Source: Chitinispirillales bacterium (GTDB lineage Bacteria > Fibrobacterota > Chitinivibrionia > Chitinivibrionales > Chitinivibrionaceae). From it: 21,206 nt of DNA. This document shows, piece after piece, positions 1 through 6,555 of this stretch; within the stretch, counting starts at the first letter, position 1, and the number at the start of each line of letters is the position of its first letter. The translations under genes were made by a program, and so were the position numbers. Where the stretch lies: NCBI GenBank assembly GCA_031254455.1, contig JAIRUI010000091.1, positions 1 through 21,206 of the forward strand, read 5' to 3'. Under the pieces are notes generated by a model. It was given only the letters and a program-made list of their open reading frames with translations, did no database searches and was not told the origin of the DNA.

Positions 1-88
1 AGCGTCGGAGTAATTTTTTATGTTTTCGTATTTCATAGAGTGAAAAATAATATAATTTAAAAAACAAACAAGAAAAATCCATAATCAA

Positions 89-610
89 TTAAAAAAATAT
101 TGATTTCGCAAGAGGTCTAATATTATTTGATACATTGAGTTCAGTCAAATTATTATTGTTACACAGCAATTGCTGTATTTTAAGATTTTCTGACACATCA
201 AGCGCCGTTAATTCGTTGCTGTAGCACCACAAGTCAATTAGCGCAGTATTCTTCGACACATCAAGCGAGGCTAATTGATTGTGACCGAACCCCAAATGTG
301 TCAGTGATGTATTATTAGATATATCAACTTTTGTCAATTGGTTCCATGAACAATCAAACGACAACAATTCTGTAAAACATTCTATTCCGGCAATACTTGT
401 TATGTTTTTATTACTCACATCAAGATATTTAATATCGCTTACATAACTGTCGAGTATCGGCACTCCCGGCGTTTTCCCAATCGCCTTATACACCTCCGTC
501 CTAAAGTTCGGGTCGGTGAATTTGGCGGTGATGTCTGTCGCCGCCGATACCATTTGTGCGACAATCACCACTGTCGCTGTCATTTCCAGAAATCTGTTTT
601 TATTTTGCAT
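89..610 (-). CDS. Short exported leucine-rich-repeat protein
   Basis: The 173-residue product starts at an ATG preceded by AAGGGG six bases upstream. Residues 1-24 look like a signal peptide: a basic start, a hydrophobic core around residues 11-22, and a VSAAT-type cleavage region, so export is likely. Residues ~60-75 form an irregular first repeat. Four consecutive repeats of exactly 21 residues follow, each ending in a pattern like LTxLDVSxNx with a conserved N at the turn (N-Q-L, N-E-L, N-N-L). The repeats stop abruptly in a 10-residue tail, PLAKSIFF. Related secreted LRR proteins are usually longer and end in an anchoring or sorting domain, so this may be a truncated or minimal member. 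The 88 bases beyond the stop contain no continued repeat in any frame I read. The binding partner is unknown. It stands alone, downstream of two candidate minus-strand RNAs. Confidence 0.75.
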   Translation of the reverse strand: MQNKNRFLEMTATVVIVAQMVSAATDITAKFTDPNFRTEVYKAIGKTPGVPILDSYVSDIKYLDVSNKNITSIAGIECFTELLSFDCSWNQLTKVDISNNTSLTHLGFGHNQLASLDVSKNTALIDLWCYSNELTALDVSENLKIQQLLCNNNNLTELNVSNNIRPLAKSIFF

Positions 611-660
611 ACAAAACCCCTTAAATTAAAAATTTTACAAAAAGCATAACACCAATTGCA

Positions 661-896
661 GAAATAAAACCATTATGAATTAAGGGAAAGAAGCGACTTT
701 TCTGTAGTAAAACCGAAAAAGGCTGCTCTGCCCATAATCATAAATTTTTACCAGAAATCATGAATTATTCCACATCGAAAGATAGTAGAAGTAAAAAGAC
801 AGAACAGCCCATAAGGAGTTCTAACTTCTACTTTTAATGTAGAGATGTGGTTGAAAAGCAGGGATAAAATTCCCGCAATTCACGATTTCTGGTATC
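661..896 (-). ncRNA. Candidate structured RNA, unit 1 of a tandem pair
   Basis: Not a known family to me. Read on the minus strand, an 18-position helix joins 894-877 to 766-749. Inside it are a small hairpin (876-871 with 863-858), a helix 850-844/776-770 and a helix 832-824/792-784. The innermost loop (810-800, GGGCTGTTCTG) can pair with 730-720, outside the long helix, giving a pseudoknot followed at once by TTTTT. On the + strand positions 760/883 and 726/804 are A-C or C-A mismatches; on the minus strand both become G-U wobbles, which favours minus-strand RNA. A promoter-like TTGTTG-18-TATTAT (932-927, 908-903) would start transcription at about 896, right at the first helix. The 3' end is placed where similarity with unit 2 fades, so it is approximate. 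Unit 1 ends about 50 bases before the LRR start codon, so a leader role for that gene cannot be excluded. Confidence 0.6.
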
Positions 897-902
897 TGTA
901 AA

Positions 903-932
903 ATAATATTTGTTTTTTTGAAAATACAACAA
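903..932 (-). promoter_or_regulatory. Promoter-like sequence for RNA unit 1
   Basis: On the minus strand, TTGTTG (932-927) and TATTAT (908-903) are 18 bases apart. The predicted start, about 896, falls two bases before the first long helix of unit 1. Both boxes are embedded in an AT-rich inverted repeat (904-916 with 931-943), so part of the match could be chance. Confidence 0.4.
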
Positions 933-943
933 AACAAATATTA
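904..943. repeat. 13-bp perfect inverted repeat between the RNA units
   Basis: TAATATTTGTTTT at 904-916 is the exact reverse complement of 931-943, with a 14-base loop. It sits between the 3' end of unit 2 and the start of unit 1, over the promoter-like boxes of unit 1. It could be an operator, or a weak hairpin ending the unit 2 transcript. There is no clean T-run after the stem on the minus strand. Confidence 0.55.
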
Positions 944-994
944 CTACATTTTGTTATCGGCATACGCTGATATGTATCGCTCGTATATTTAGCC

Positions 995-1242
995 GAATCT
1001 AAAACGTCATGAATTAAGGAAAAGAATCAACCTTATCTGTTGAAAACATAAAAAGGCTGCTCTGCCTATAATTCATATTTTTTGCGAAAAATTGTGAATA
1101 TACCTATTGAATTTGATTTGAAACACAGGACAGCAGAACAGCCCAAAGGCGGTTTGCCAGTGTTTCAAATCAAAATACTAACGAAGAGCGATGGTAAAAT
1201 CCTCACCATTCACAATTTTTCGCATAACTAAAATAATTTATT
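995..1242 (-). ncRNA. Candidate structured RNA, unit 2 of a tandem pair
   Basis: This is a second copy of the element at 661-896, with the same layout and diverged helices. On the minus strand, 1224-1208 pairs perfectly with 1099-1083 (17 bp). A small hairpin joins 1209-1205 to 1195-1191, and 1174-1160 pairs with 1126-1112 (15 bp). The loop 1144-1134 has the same GGGCTGTTCTG as unit 1 and can pair with 1064-1054, again followed by TTTTT. Shared sequence lies mainly in loops and single strands: the loop CCTT(A)TGGGCTGTTCTG, the segment TTATrGGCAGAGCAGCC, and the 3' tail that ends CCTTAATTCAT. The long helices share almost no sequence except the GTGAAT/ATTCAC end. A promoter-like TTGAAA-18-TATTAT (1278-1273, 1254-1249) lies just upstream on the same strand. 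Confidence 0.6.
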
Positions 1243-1248
1243 GTTATT

Positions 1249-1278
1249 ATAATACAAAGAAAAAATTTATAATTTCAA
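1249..1278 (-). promoter_or_regulatory. Promoter-like sequence for RNA unit 2
   Basis: On the minus strand, TTGAAA (1278-1273) and TATTAT (1254-1249) have an 18-base spacer. An overlapping TATAAT lies at 1251-1246 with a longer spacer of 21. The predicted start is near 1242, about 18 bases before the first helix of unit 2. The surrounding DNA is very AT-rich, which lowers the weight of the match. Confidence 0.45.
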
Positions 1279-1440
1279 AAAACTTTAAAATACAGGTTAA
1301 TAATTGAAAACCCGCAGAAATGAAAAAAAATAACTCAATTTTATTAAATTTTTGATTTTTTGTACATTTTCGTACGCATAAAAATTATATTCTTCCCGTT
1401 CTTTGAAAGAATACAATTTTCTCGTTTTCTATGTTATGAA

Positions 1441-1590
1441 TATAGCCAATGTTCAACTTTATAGGGAAAATGGAAAAGTGTGTGTCAGTTCGGCACACTC
1501 CTTTTCTATTATTTCTGAATAAAGTGGGTTCGGCTATAATCTTGTAACACAGAAATTTATTAAAAAAGAAGGAGTGTGCCTTTTCATTTT
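1441..1590. repeat. Nested inverted-repeat structure upstream of trpF
   Basis: A perfect 12-bp helix joins 1492-1503 to 1569-1580 (GGCACACTCCTT and its complement). Inside it, 1511-1517 pairs with 1550-1556 (ATTTCTG/CAGAAAT). Outside it, 1467-1477 pairs with 1581-1590 with one bulged G. TATAGCC at 1441-1447 complements GGCTATA at 1532-1538 in the inner loop, a possible pseudoknot. The 5' arm AGTGTG (1478-1483) could instead pair with CACACT (1494-1499), so two folds compete. Coding strand and function are unknown. It lies upstream of the trp promoter, so it is probably not the trp leader. It shares topology, but not sequence, with the RNA units at 661-1242. Confidence 0.45.
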
Positions 1591-1685
1591 GGATTCTCCG
1601 TTTATATTTTGATATTCTTTCTATATTCAACATCTTTCCATATAATAATATTTCCACGAACAAACATGTAAAATAAGGATTTTAA

Positions 1686-1715
1686 TTGACAATAACATCT
1701 ACGATAAAGTATATT
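1686..1715 (+). promoter_or_regulatory. Promoter of the trpFBA-proC operon
   Basis: A perfect -35 TTGACA (1686-1691) and a -10 TATATT (1710-1715) are separated by 18 bases. The predicted start near 1722 leaves a leader of about 25 bases before trpF. That is too short for a classical attenuator or T-box, so any tryptophan control probably acts at initiation or elsewhere. Confidence 0.65.
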
Positions 1716-1746
1716 GATACTGTAAGCAGAAACAAAAGGGTTCAAT

Positions 1747-2340
1747 ATGTTTGTAAAGATTTGCGGAATAACGACAAAAAGCGCTCTTGATGCGGCAATG
1801 TGCTCTGGTGCGGATTTTGTAGGATTTGTCTTTGCAAAAAGCACAAGAGAAATTTCTCTTGAAAAGGCGAAAGAATTGTCTAAATTTGTTCCGCAAAACA
1901 TAAAAAAAGTCGGCGTTTTTGTGGACGAACCGCTTGAAAATCTGCTTAAAATCGCTAAAGACGTTCCGCTTGACATCGTTCAATTACATGGAAACGAAAG
2001 TTCGGAATATGCCGCTCAAATTCCGCTTGAAACGATAAAAGTCATAAAAATAATCAGCGATAAATTTTCACAGAATATTGAAGATTTTGCAAATTCAATG
2101 CTGATGTTCGATGCAAAAATCTCCGGCGGCGGCGAAAAATTTAATTGGAAAGCGATTGATTTGAACAAAATAAAAGAGAGAAAGTTTTTTATCGCCGGAG
2201 GACTTGATTGCGAAAACGTAAAGTCGGCTATAGAATATTTTTCTCCGTTTGCTGTTGACGTTTCCAGCGGCGTGGAAACCTGCGGGCGAAAAGACAATGA
2301 AAAAATTCGTAAATTCATCAAAATTGCGAAAAACAAATAG
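1747..2340 (+). CDS. trpF: Phosphoribosylanthranilate isomerase
   Basis: The enzyme converts N-(5-phosphoribosyl)anthranilate to the carboxyphenylamino-deoxyribulose phosphate in cytoplasmic tryptophan synthesis. The 197-residue length fits a single-domain TIM barrel. The N-terminal KICGIT carries Cys6, matching the catalytic base of the family. GADFVGFVFAKSTREIS follows, then VGVFVD, the VQLHG strand (residues 79-82), and FDAKISGGGEKFNW with Asp122 as the probable general acid. FIAGGLDCENV and AVDVSSGVE form the phosphate-binding end. The ATG at 1747 follows AAAAGGG with good spacing and begins in register with the family. It is the first gene of the operon, 30 bases before trpB. It is a stand-alone gene, not fused to trpC. 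Confidence 0.95.
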   Translation: MFVKICGITTKSALDAAMCSGADFVGFVFAKSTREISLEKAKELSKFVPQNIKKVGVFVDEPLENLLKIAKDVPLDIVQLHGNESSEYAAQIPLETIKVIKIISDKFSQNIEDFANSMLMFDAKISGGGEKFNWKAIDLNKIKERKFFIAGGLDCENVKSAIEYFSPFAVDVSSGVETCGRKDNEKIRKFIKIAKNK

Positions 2341-2370
2341 TATTTTACAGAATTACATAAGGAGTAGAAA

Positions 2371-3576
2371 TTGAATAAAAAAGGCTTTTACGGAGATTTC
2401 GGCGGGCAGTTCGTACCGGAAACGCTTATGTTTGCGTTACAGGAATTGGAAGACGTTTACAGCGCCTCGCAGACCGATGAAAAATTTCAAAAAGAACTAT
2501 ACGAATATCTTAAAGAATATGTCGGGCGGGAAAATCCGCTTTATTTTGCAAAAAATCTGACCGAATATGCGGGCGGAGCAAAGATATATCTCAAACGTGA
2601 AGACTTGAATCATACCGGTTCGCACAAGTTAAACAACGCGCTCGGACAAGTTATGCTTGCAAAAAAAATGGGAAAAAATAAAATTATCGCAGAAACCGGA
2701 GCGGGACAGCACGGCGTCGCATCCGCTACGGCGGCGGCTCTGCTGGGTTTGGAATGTAGCGTCTATATGGGTGAAGAGGACGTTGCCAGACAGGCGCTTA
2801 ACGTTTTTAGGATGGAACTCTTAGGCGCGAAAGTCGTTTGTGTCAAAAGCGGCTCTAAAGTACTTAAAGACGCTGTAAACGAGGCGTTACGAGCGTGGGT
2901 GGAACAAGTCGAAGATACGCATTACGTAATGGGCTCCGTTTTGGGACCGCACCCTTTTCCGCAGATTGTCCGCGATTACCAAAGCGTCATAGGAAAAGAA
3001 GCGAAAGCGCAGTTTCTGAAAAAAGAAGGTAAACTTCCCAACGCCTTGGTCGCGTGTGTTGGAGGCGGCTCAAACGCTATGGGACTTTTTTATCCGTTTG
3101 CAAACGACAAAGAAGTGGAAATGTTCGGCGTCGAAGCGTCGGGGCTTGGACTTGATACCGACAAACACGCGGCAAGTATGGCAAAAGGAAAAAAAGGAAT
3201 ATTACACGGAAGTTTGATGAATGTCTTACAGGATGAAAACGGACAAATTTTGGAAGCGTTTTCTATTTCCGCAGGGCTTGATTATCCGGGAATAGGTCCT
3301 GAGCATTGCTATTACAACGAAATAGGACGAGCGAAATACGTAAGTTGTAGCGACAGCGAAGCGCTGGAAGGCTTCAAAATTTTGTGTAAAAACGAGGGTA
3401 TAATTCCAGCGCTCGAAAGTTCGCATGCGATACACTTTGCCGTGAAATTGGCAAAAAAATTAGAAAAAAACAAGGCGATAATCGTATGTCTGTCTGGTAG
3501 AGGAGATAAAGACGTTATTCAAGTAAAAGAGCGATTTGAAAAAGAACAAAAGGCGGCGGGAGAAACAAAAAGATGA
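2371..3576 (+). CDS. trpB: Tryptophan synthase beta chain
   Basis: This is the PLP-dependent subunit that joins indole and L-serine to make tryptophan, working as an alpha2-beta2 complex with TrpA. The 401-residue length is standard. The N-terminus GFYGDFGGQFVPETL is diagnostic. HTGSHKLNNALGQ places the PLP-binding lysine at Lys86, and AETGAGQHG gives the catalytic glutamate at Glu108. GGGSNAMG (residues ~231-238) is the phosphate-binding loop, and CLSGRGDKD lies near the C-terminus. The start codon is TTG at 2371, preceded by AAGGAG; no ATG fits the conserved N-terminus, so the rare start seems real. The stop overlaps the trpA start in an ATGA, a usual sign of translational coupling that keeps the subunits balanced. 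This is the canonical TrpB1 type rather than the TrpB2 form. Confidence 0.97.
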   Translation: MNKKGFYGDFGGQFVPETLMFALQELEDVYSASQTDEKFQKELYEYLKEYVGRENPLYFAKNLTEYAGGAKIYLKREDLNHTGSHKLNNALGQVMLAKKMGKNKIIAETGAGQHGVASATAAALLGLECSVYMGEEDVARQALNVFRMELLGAKVVCVKSGSKVLKDAVNEALRAWVEQVEDTHYVMGSVLGPHPFPQIVRDYQSVIGKEAKAQFLKKEGKLPNALVACVGGGSNAMGLFYPFANDKEVEMFGVEASGLGLDTDKHAASMAKGKKGILHGSLMNVLQDENGQILEAFSISAGLDYPGIGPEHCYYNEIGRAKYVSCSDSEALEGFKILCKNEGIIPALESSHAIHFAVKLAKKLEKNKAIIVCLSGRGDKDVIQVKERFEKEQKAAGETKR

Positions 3577-4352
3577 AAACTCTCACCAAACATTTAACGG
3601 CAAAAACAAAAAACGGCAATACGCTCGTTATTCCATATATCATGGCAGGCGATCACAAAAACGGCTTAGACGGTCTTTCGGAAACCGTAGAACTTTTACA
3701 GGACGCCGCCGCAAGCGCTATTGAGATAGGCATTCCATTTTCAGATCCCGTCGCGGACGGACCAATTATTCAGGAAGCGGGAATAAGAGCGTTAAAAAAA
3801 CAAACAAGCATATTTCAAATTGTAAAGAAATTGCAAACGATTGATGCGAAAGTCCCGCTGGTAATAATGTCGTATTTTAATCCGATTTACAATTACGGAA
3901 TTGAAAAATTTATCGCAGATTTGCAAAAAACTTCAGTAAAAGGGTTGATAATTCCCGACATGCCGTTTGAACACAACGATTACATCGAACCGGTTTTGCA
4001 GGACGCTGACATTTCGCTTGTACGTTTGGTTTCGCTTACTACGCCGAAAGAGCGTCAAAAGACGCTTGTAAAAAACGCACAGGGATTTATTTACGCCGTC
4101 GCGGTTAACGGAACTACCGGCGTAGGCAAAAAATATGCCGAAAACATTTACGAACACCTCGCCTATCTCAAAAGCGAAAGCGAGATTCCGGTTTTGGCGG
4201 GATTTGGCGTTTCAAATATCGATCAGGTAAAAAATTTCGCCAAAGTGTGCGACGGAGTAATAATCGGAAGTTTCATCGTGAACGCTCTGCATAGCGGCGA
4301 AAATCAAAAAGCGGCGGATCTTGTAAAATCTGCGGTAAATATCCAAAAATAA
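3573..4352 (+). CDS. trpA: Tryptophan synthase alpha chain
   Basis: TrpA cleaves indole-3-glycerol phosphate to indole and glyceraldehyde 3-phosphate and passes indole through a tunnel to TrpB. The product has 259 residues, a typical TIM barrel. The motif EIGIPFSDPVADGP holds the two catalytic acids, Glu51 and Asp62. Later motifs are YGIEKFI, GLIIPDMPFE, the loop-6 region VAVNGTTGVGKK, and PVLAGFGVSN with the phosphate-binding glycines, followed by DGVIIGSFIV. The ATG overlaps the trpB stop by four bases, and the GGCGGGAGAAAC just before it serves as ribosome binding site. trpC, trpD, trpE and trpG are not in this window, so the upper pathway must be encoded elsewhere. Confidence 0.97.
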   Translation: MKTLTKHLTAKTKNGNTLVIPYIMAGDHKNGLDGLSETVELLQDAAASAIEIGIPFSDPVADGPIIQEAGIRALKKQTSIFQIVKKLQTIDAKVPLVIMSYFNPIYNYGIEKFIADLQKTSVKGLIIPDMPFEHNDYIEPVLQDADISLVRLVSLTTPKERQKTLVKNAQGFIYAVAVNGTTGVGKKYAENIYEHLAYLKSESEIPVLAGFGVSNIDQVKNFAKVCDGVIIGSFIVNALHSGENQKAADLVKSAVNIQK

Positions 4353-4364
4353 TCGGGAGTTTTT

Positions 4365-5162
4365 ATGAAAATATGCGTATTAGGATGCGGAGTTATGGGA
4401 AGCGTGATTGTAAACGGATTACATAAAGCGCGCGAAAACGACGTAGAATTTGTGGTGTGGGACACGATTGCCGCCTGCGCAGAAAAAATCAAGTTTGCCA
4501 AAACGGTAAATCCCGCTCACTGGTTTGAGGGGAAAAACGAGCCGACCGTCATTTTAATAGCCGTAAAACCGCAGCACATTAAAGAGGCGCTTTCAGGATT
4601 CGGATATGCCGGAAAAAATACGCTTTGGGTTTCTATAGCCGCGGGAATAAGCGTTGAAAATCTAGAGAAGATGCTTCCTGCCGGAGCAAAGGCTGTAAGA
4701 GTTATGCCTAATACGCCGGCGCTTATTGGAGAAGGCTGTTCTCCGTATGCGCTAAACAGTCTTTGCAACTATTACGACAAAGAAACGGTCGAGTACATAT
4801 TTAATTGTATAGGGATTTCCTTTGAAATTCCCGAAAGTCAAATGGATGCAGTGACCGGACTTTCCGGAAGCGGTCCCGCATTCGCTTACACGATAATCGA
4901 AGCGCTTGCCGAAGCCGGAGTAGCCGCAGGACTCTCATACGACACAGCGCTTTTATGCGCCGCAAAAACTTTGCTTGGAAGCGCAAAAATGGTTTTGGAA
5001 ACGAAAGAAAACCCGTCCACGCTTAAATCTAAAGTCATGTCAGCCGGCGGAACTACGGCTGCCGGAAATTTCGCTTTGGAAAGCGGGGGAGTTCGCGCCG
5101 CTATCATGTCGGCGGTAATTTCTGCGGCGCAAAAATCGAAAGAATTAGGTAAATCTTTGTAA
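4365..5162 (+). CDS. proC: Pyrroline-5-carboxylate reductase
   Basis: ProC catalyses the last step of proline synthesis, reducing 1-pyrroline-5-carboxylate with NAD(P)H. The 265-residue product begins with a Rossmann loop, VLGCGVMGS (residues 5-13). AVKPQ (66-70) and RVMPNTPALIGEG (112-124) are family signatures. TGLSGSGPAFAY (164-175) and the C-terminal helical dimerisation domain, with SAGGTTAAGNFALESGGVRAA, complete the family pattern. It starts 12 bases after trpA with CGGGAG as ribosome binding site, so it is very probably the fourth gene of the trp operon. No pathway link explains this beyond shared amino-acid synthesis. Its last 18 bases overlap the end of convergent mazG, with no terminator visible between them. 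Confidence 0.95.
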   Translation: MKICVLGCGVMGSVIVNGLHKARENDVEFVVWDTIAACAEKIKFAKTVNPAHWFEGKNEPTVILIAVKPQHIKEALSGFGYAGKNTLWVSIAAGISVENLEKMLPAGAKAVRVMPNTPALIGEGCSPYALNSLCNYYDKETVEYIFNCIGISFEIPESQMDAVTGLSGSGPAFAYTIIEALAEAGVAAGLSYDTALLCAAKTLLGSAKMVLETKENPSTLKSKVMSAGGTTAAGNFALESGGVRAAIMSAVISAAQKSKELGKSL

Positions 5163-5948
5163 AATTTTGTGACTTTCTTTCTTTTTCGCCTCGTCCCACA
5201 ATTCGTCAAGTTTTTGCAACCCTGCGCCGCGAAGTTTGTCGCTGTCGTAATTGAAATGTTTTTCAATGTAATCGAACCTTGTACAAAATTTGGCAGTCGC
5301 CGCCCTCAAAGCGTCTTCAGCCGAAATGTCAAAATGTCGTGCGGCATTCACCAAAGCGAACAAAATATCGCCGAATTCTAATAATTTTTCTTCGCTGTTG
5401 TTTTTTTCTACCGCTTCGCGAAATTCTTTTATTTCTTCTTCGATTTTTTTGAGCGGTTCTAAGACACTATCCCAGTCAAAACCGTAACGTGCGGTTTTTT
5501 TCTGAATCTTTTCCGCGAGATACAGCGACGGAAGCGTTTTTGGAATACCGTCCAAAACCGATTTTCTACTCTCTTTTCCTTTTTCACTCTGCTTAATTTT
5601 TTCCCAGGATTCAAGAATCTCTTTTGTATTTTTAACCTCTGAATTTCCAAAAATATGCGGATGCCTGCGAATCAATTTTTCACCGATTTCTTTTGCGACG
5701 TCGTCGATTTCAAACTTTTTTTCTTCATCCGCCATCTGACAATGAAATATAACCTGCCAAAGCAAGTCGCCTAATTCTTCTTTCATCTCGTGTGCATCGT
5801 TTTTATCTACCGCATCAAAAAATTCATAACATTCTTCAAGCAAATCGTTCAAGACCGAACGATGATTTTGCTCTCTGTCCCACGGACAGCCGTTTTCACT
5901 TCTCAAAATTTTTGCAATTTCTACCAATTTGTCGATATTTTCACTCAT
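5145..5948 (-). CDS. mazG: Nucleoside triphosphate pyrophosphohydrolase MazG
   Basis: MazG hydrolyses NTPs and dNTPs to monophosphate and pyrophosphate; in the family this is linked to clearing aberrant nucleotides and to limiting (p)ppGpp-type stress. The 267-residue length matches the two-domain form (E. coli about 263). NGCPWDREQNHRS (residues 19-31) is diagnostic. The first domain has LEECYEFFDAV and EELGDLLWQ, giving the Mg2+-binding EExxE and ExxD set; the second, near residues 180-215, repeats it as EEEIKEFREAV and LEFGDILFAL. An upstream in-frame ATG at 5990 exists, but the start at 5948 has AAAAGGGGA before it and the expected N-terminus. That start overlaps the yciO stop by eight bases (ATGAGTGA), suggesting coupling. 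The 3' end overlaps convergent proC. Confidence 0.93.
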   Translation of the reverse strand: MSENIDKLVEIAKILRSENGCPWDREQNHRSVLNDLLEECYEFFDAVDKNDAHEMKEELGDLLWQVIFHCQMADEEKKFEIDDVAKEIGEKLIRRHPHIFGNSEVKNTKEILESWEKIKQSEKGKESRKSVLDGIPKTLPSLYLAEKIQKKTARYGFDWDSVLEPLKKIEEEIKEFREAVEKNNSEEKLLEFGDILFALVNAARHFDISAEDALRAATAKFCTRFDYIEKHFNYDSDKLRGAGLQKLDELWDEAKKKESHKILQRFT

Positions 5949-6552
5949 AAAATTCCCCTTTTCCGCGCCGCAGAACCACAGGCGTACCATTCGTCAAATC
6001 CACGACCGTAGAGTCGCCGCCTTCCAAAACGCCGGCGTCTAAAATCACATCTACGCCGCTTGTCACTTCGGGAGTCAAATACAAATCCGGGTTGCCGTGA
6101 TTTTCTTCATCCGTGTTCAGCGACATATTCGCAAGCGGCTCGCCAAGCATTTCGATTAAAATTCGCGTCGTCAAAAAACCGGTTATTCTAATTCCTATGG
6201 TTTTTCGTTTTTCAGAGATTTTTTTTTGCACAAACTGCGATGACGGCAAAACGAAAGTGTATGGACCGGGAATATACCTTTTCATTATTTTAAACGACGA
6301 ATTTTCAATTTTTGCGTACTGTTCCGCCTGCGATAAGCCGTTGCAGACAAATGAAAACCGCCTGTTTACGTCTTTATGCAAAATCTGAGCGATTTCCTTG
6401 ATTTTTTTTATGTTACTCGCCGCACAGCCGACGCCGTAAACCGTATCTGTCGGGTAAATACAAATTCCGCCGGTTTTTTTTATAATTTCTACCGCTTTTG
6501 CAATCTGCCTCTCCTGTGGATTTTGCGGATGAACGTTTATTCGCTGAAACAT
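5941..6552 (-). CDS. yciO: YciO/YrdC/Sua5 family protein
   Basis: This is a 203-residue single-domain YrdC-fold protein. The N-terminus HPQNPQERQIAKAVEIIKKTGG followed by YPTDTVYGVGC is the nucleotide/threonine-binding start of the family. PGPYTFVL and EKRKTIGIRI carry the basic residues that contact phosphates, and TVVDLTNGTPVVLRRGKG is the typical end. The HPxNPQ start and KRKTIGIR are closer to E. coli YciO than to TsaC, which makes threonylcarbamoyl-AMP for the tRNA t6A modification. YciO proteins are related, but I regard their cellular role as unsettled, so t6A synthesis should not be assumed. It starts three bases after the purD stop and overlaps mazG, so the three genes form one transcription unit. 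Confidence 0.85.
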   Translation of the reverse strand: MFQRINVHPQNPQERQIAKAVEIIKKTGGICIYPTDTVYGVGCAASNIKKIKEIAQILHKDVNRRFSFVCNGLSQAEQYAKIENSSFKIMKRYIPGPYTFVLPSSQFVQKKISEKRKTIGIRITGFLTTRILIEMLGEPLANMSLNTDEENHGNPDLYLTPEVTSGVDVILDAGVLEGGDSTVVDLTNGTPVVLRRGKGEFYE

Positions 6553-6555
6553 AAT

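Noticed and set aside
661..1242. Integron attC sites, CRISPR repeats or IS ends
   Set aside because: The units lack attC core triplets, an integrase, regular spacers, terminal inverted repeats or flanking target duplications, and no transposase lies nearby.
661..1242. Retron or IscB/TnpB guide RNA
   Set aside because: No reverse transcriptase or nuclease gene is in the window; the topology alone does not support the call.
1471..1548. 25-codon ORF (MEKCVSV...) as a trp leader peptide
   Set aside because: It has no tryptophan codons and lies upstream of the predicted trp promoter, so it cannot act as a classical attenuator.
1385..1663. Minus-strand ORF of 92 codons
   Set aside because: It runs across the nested inverted repeats, has no ribosome binding site and no recognisable protein features; composition looks non-coding.
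3536..3724. ORF overlapping the trpB/trpA junction
   Set aside because: It is an out-of-frame, arginine/lysine-rich translation across two well-supported genes.
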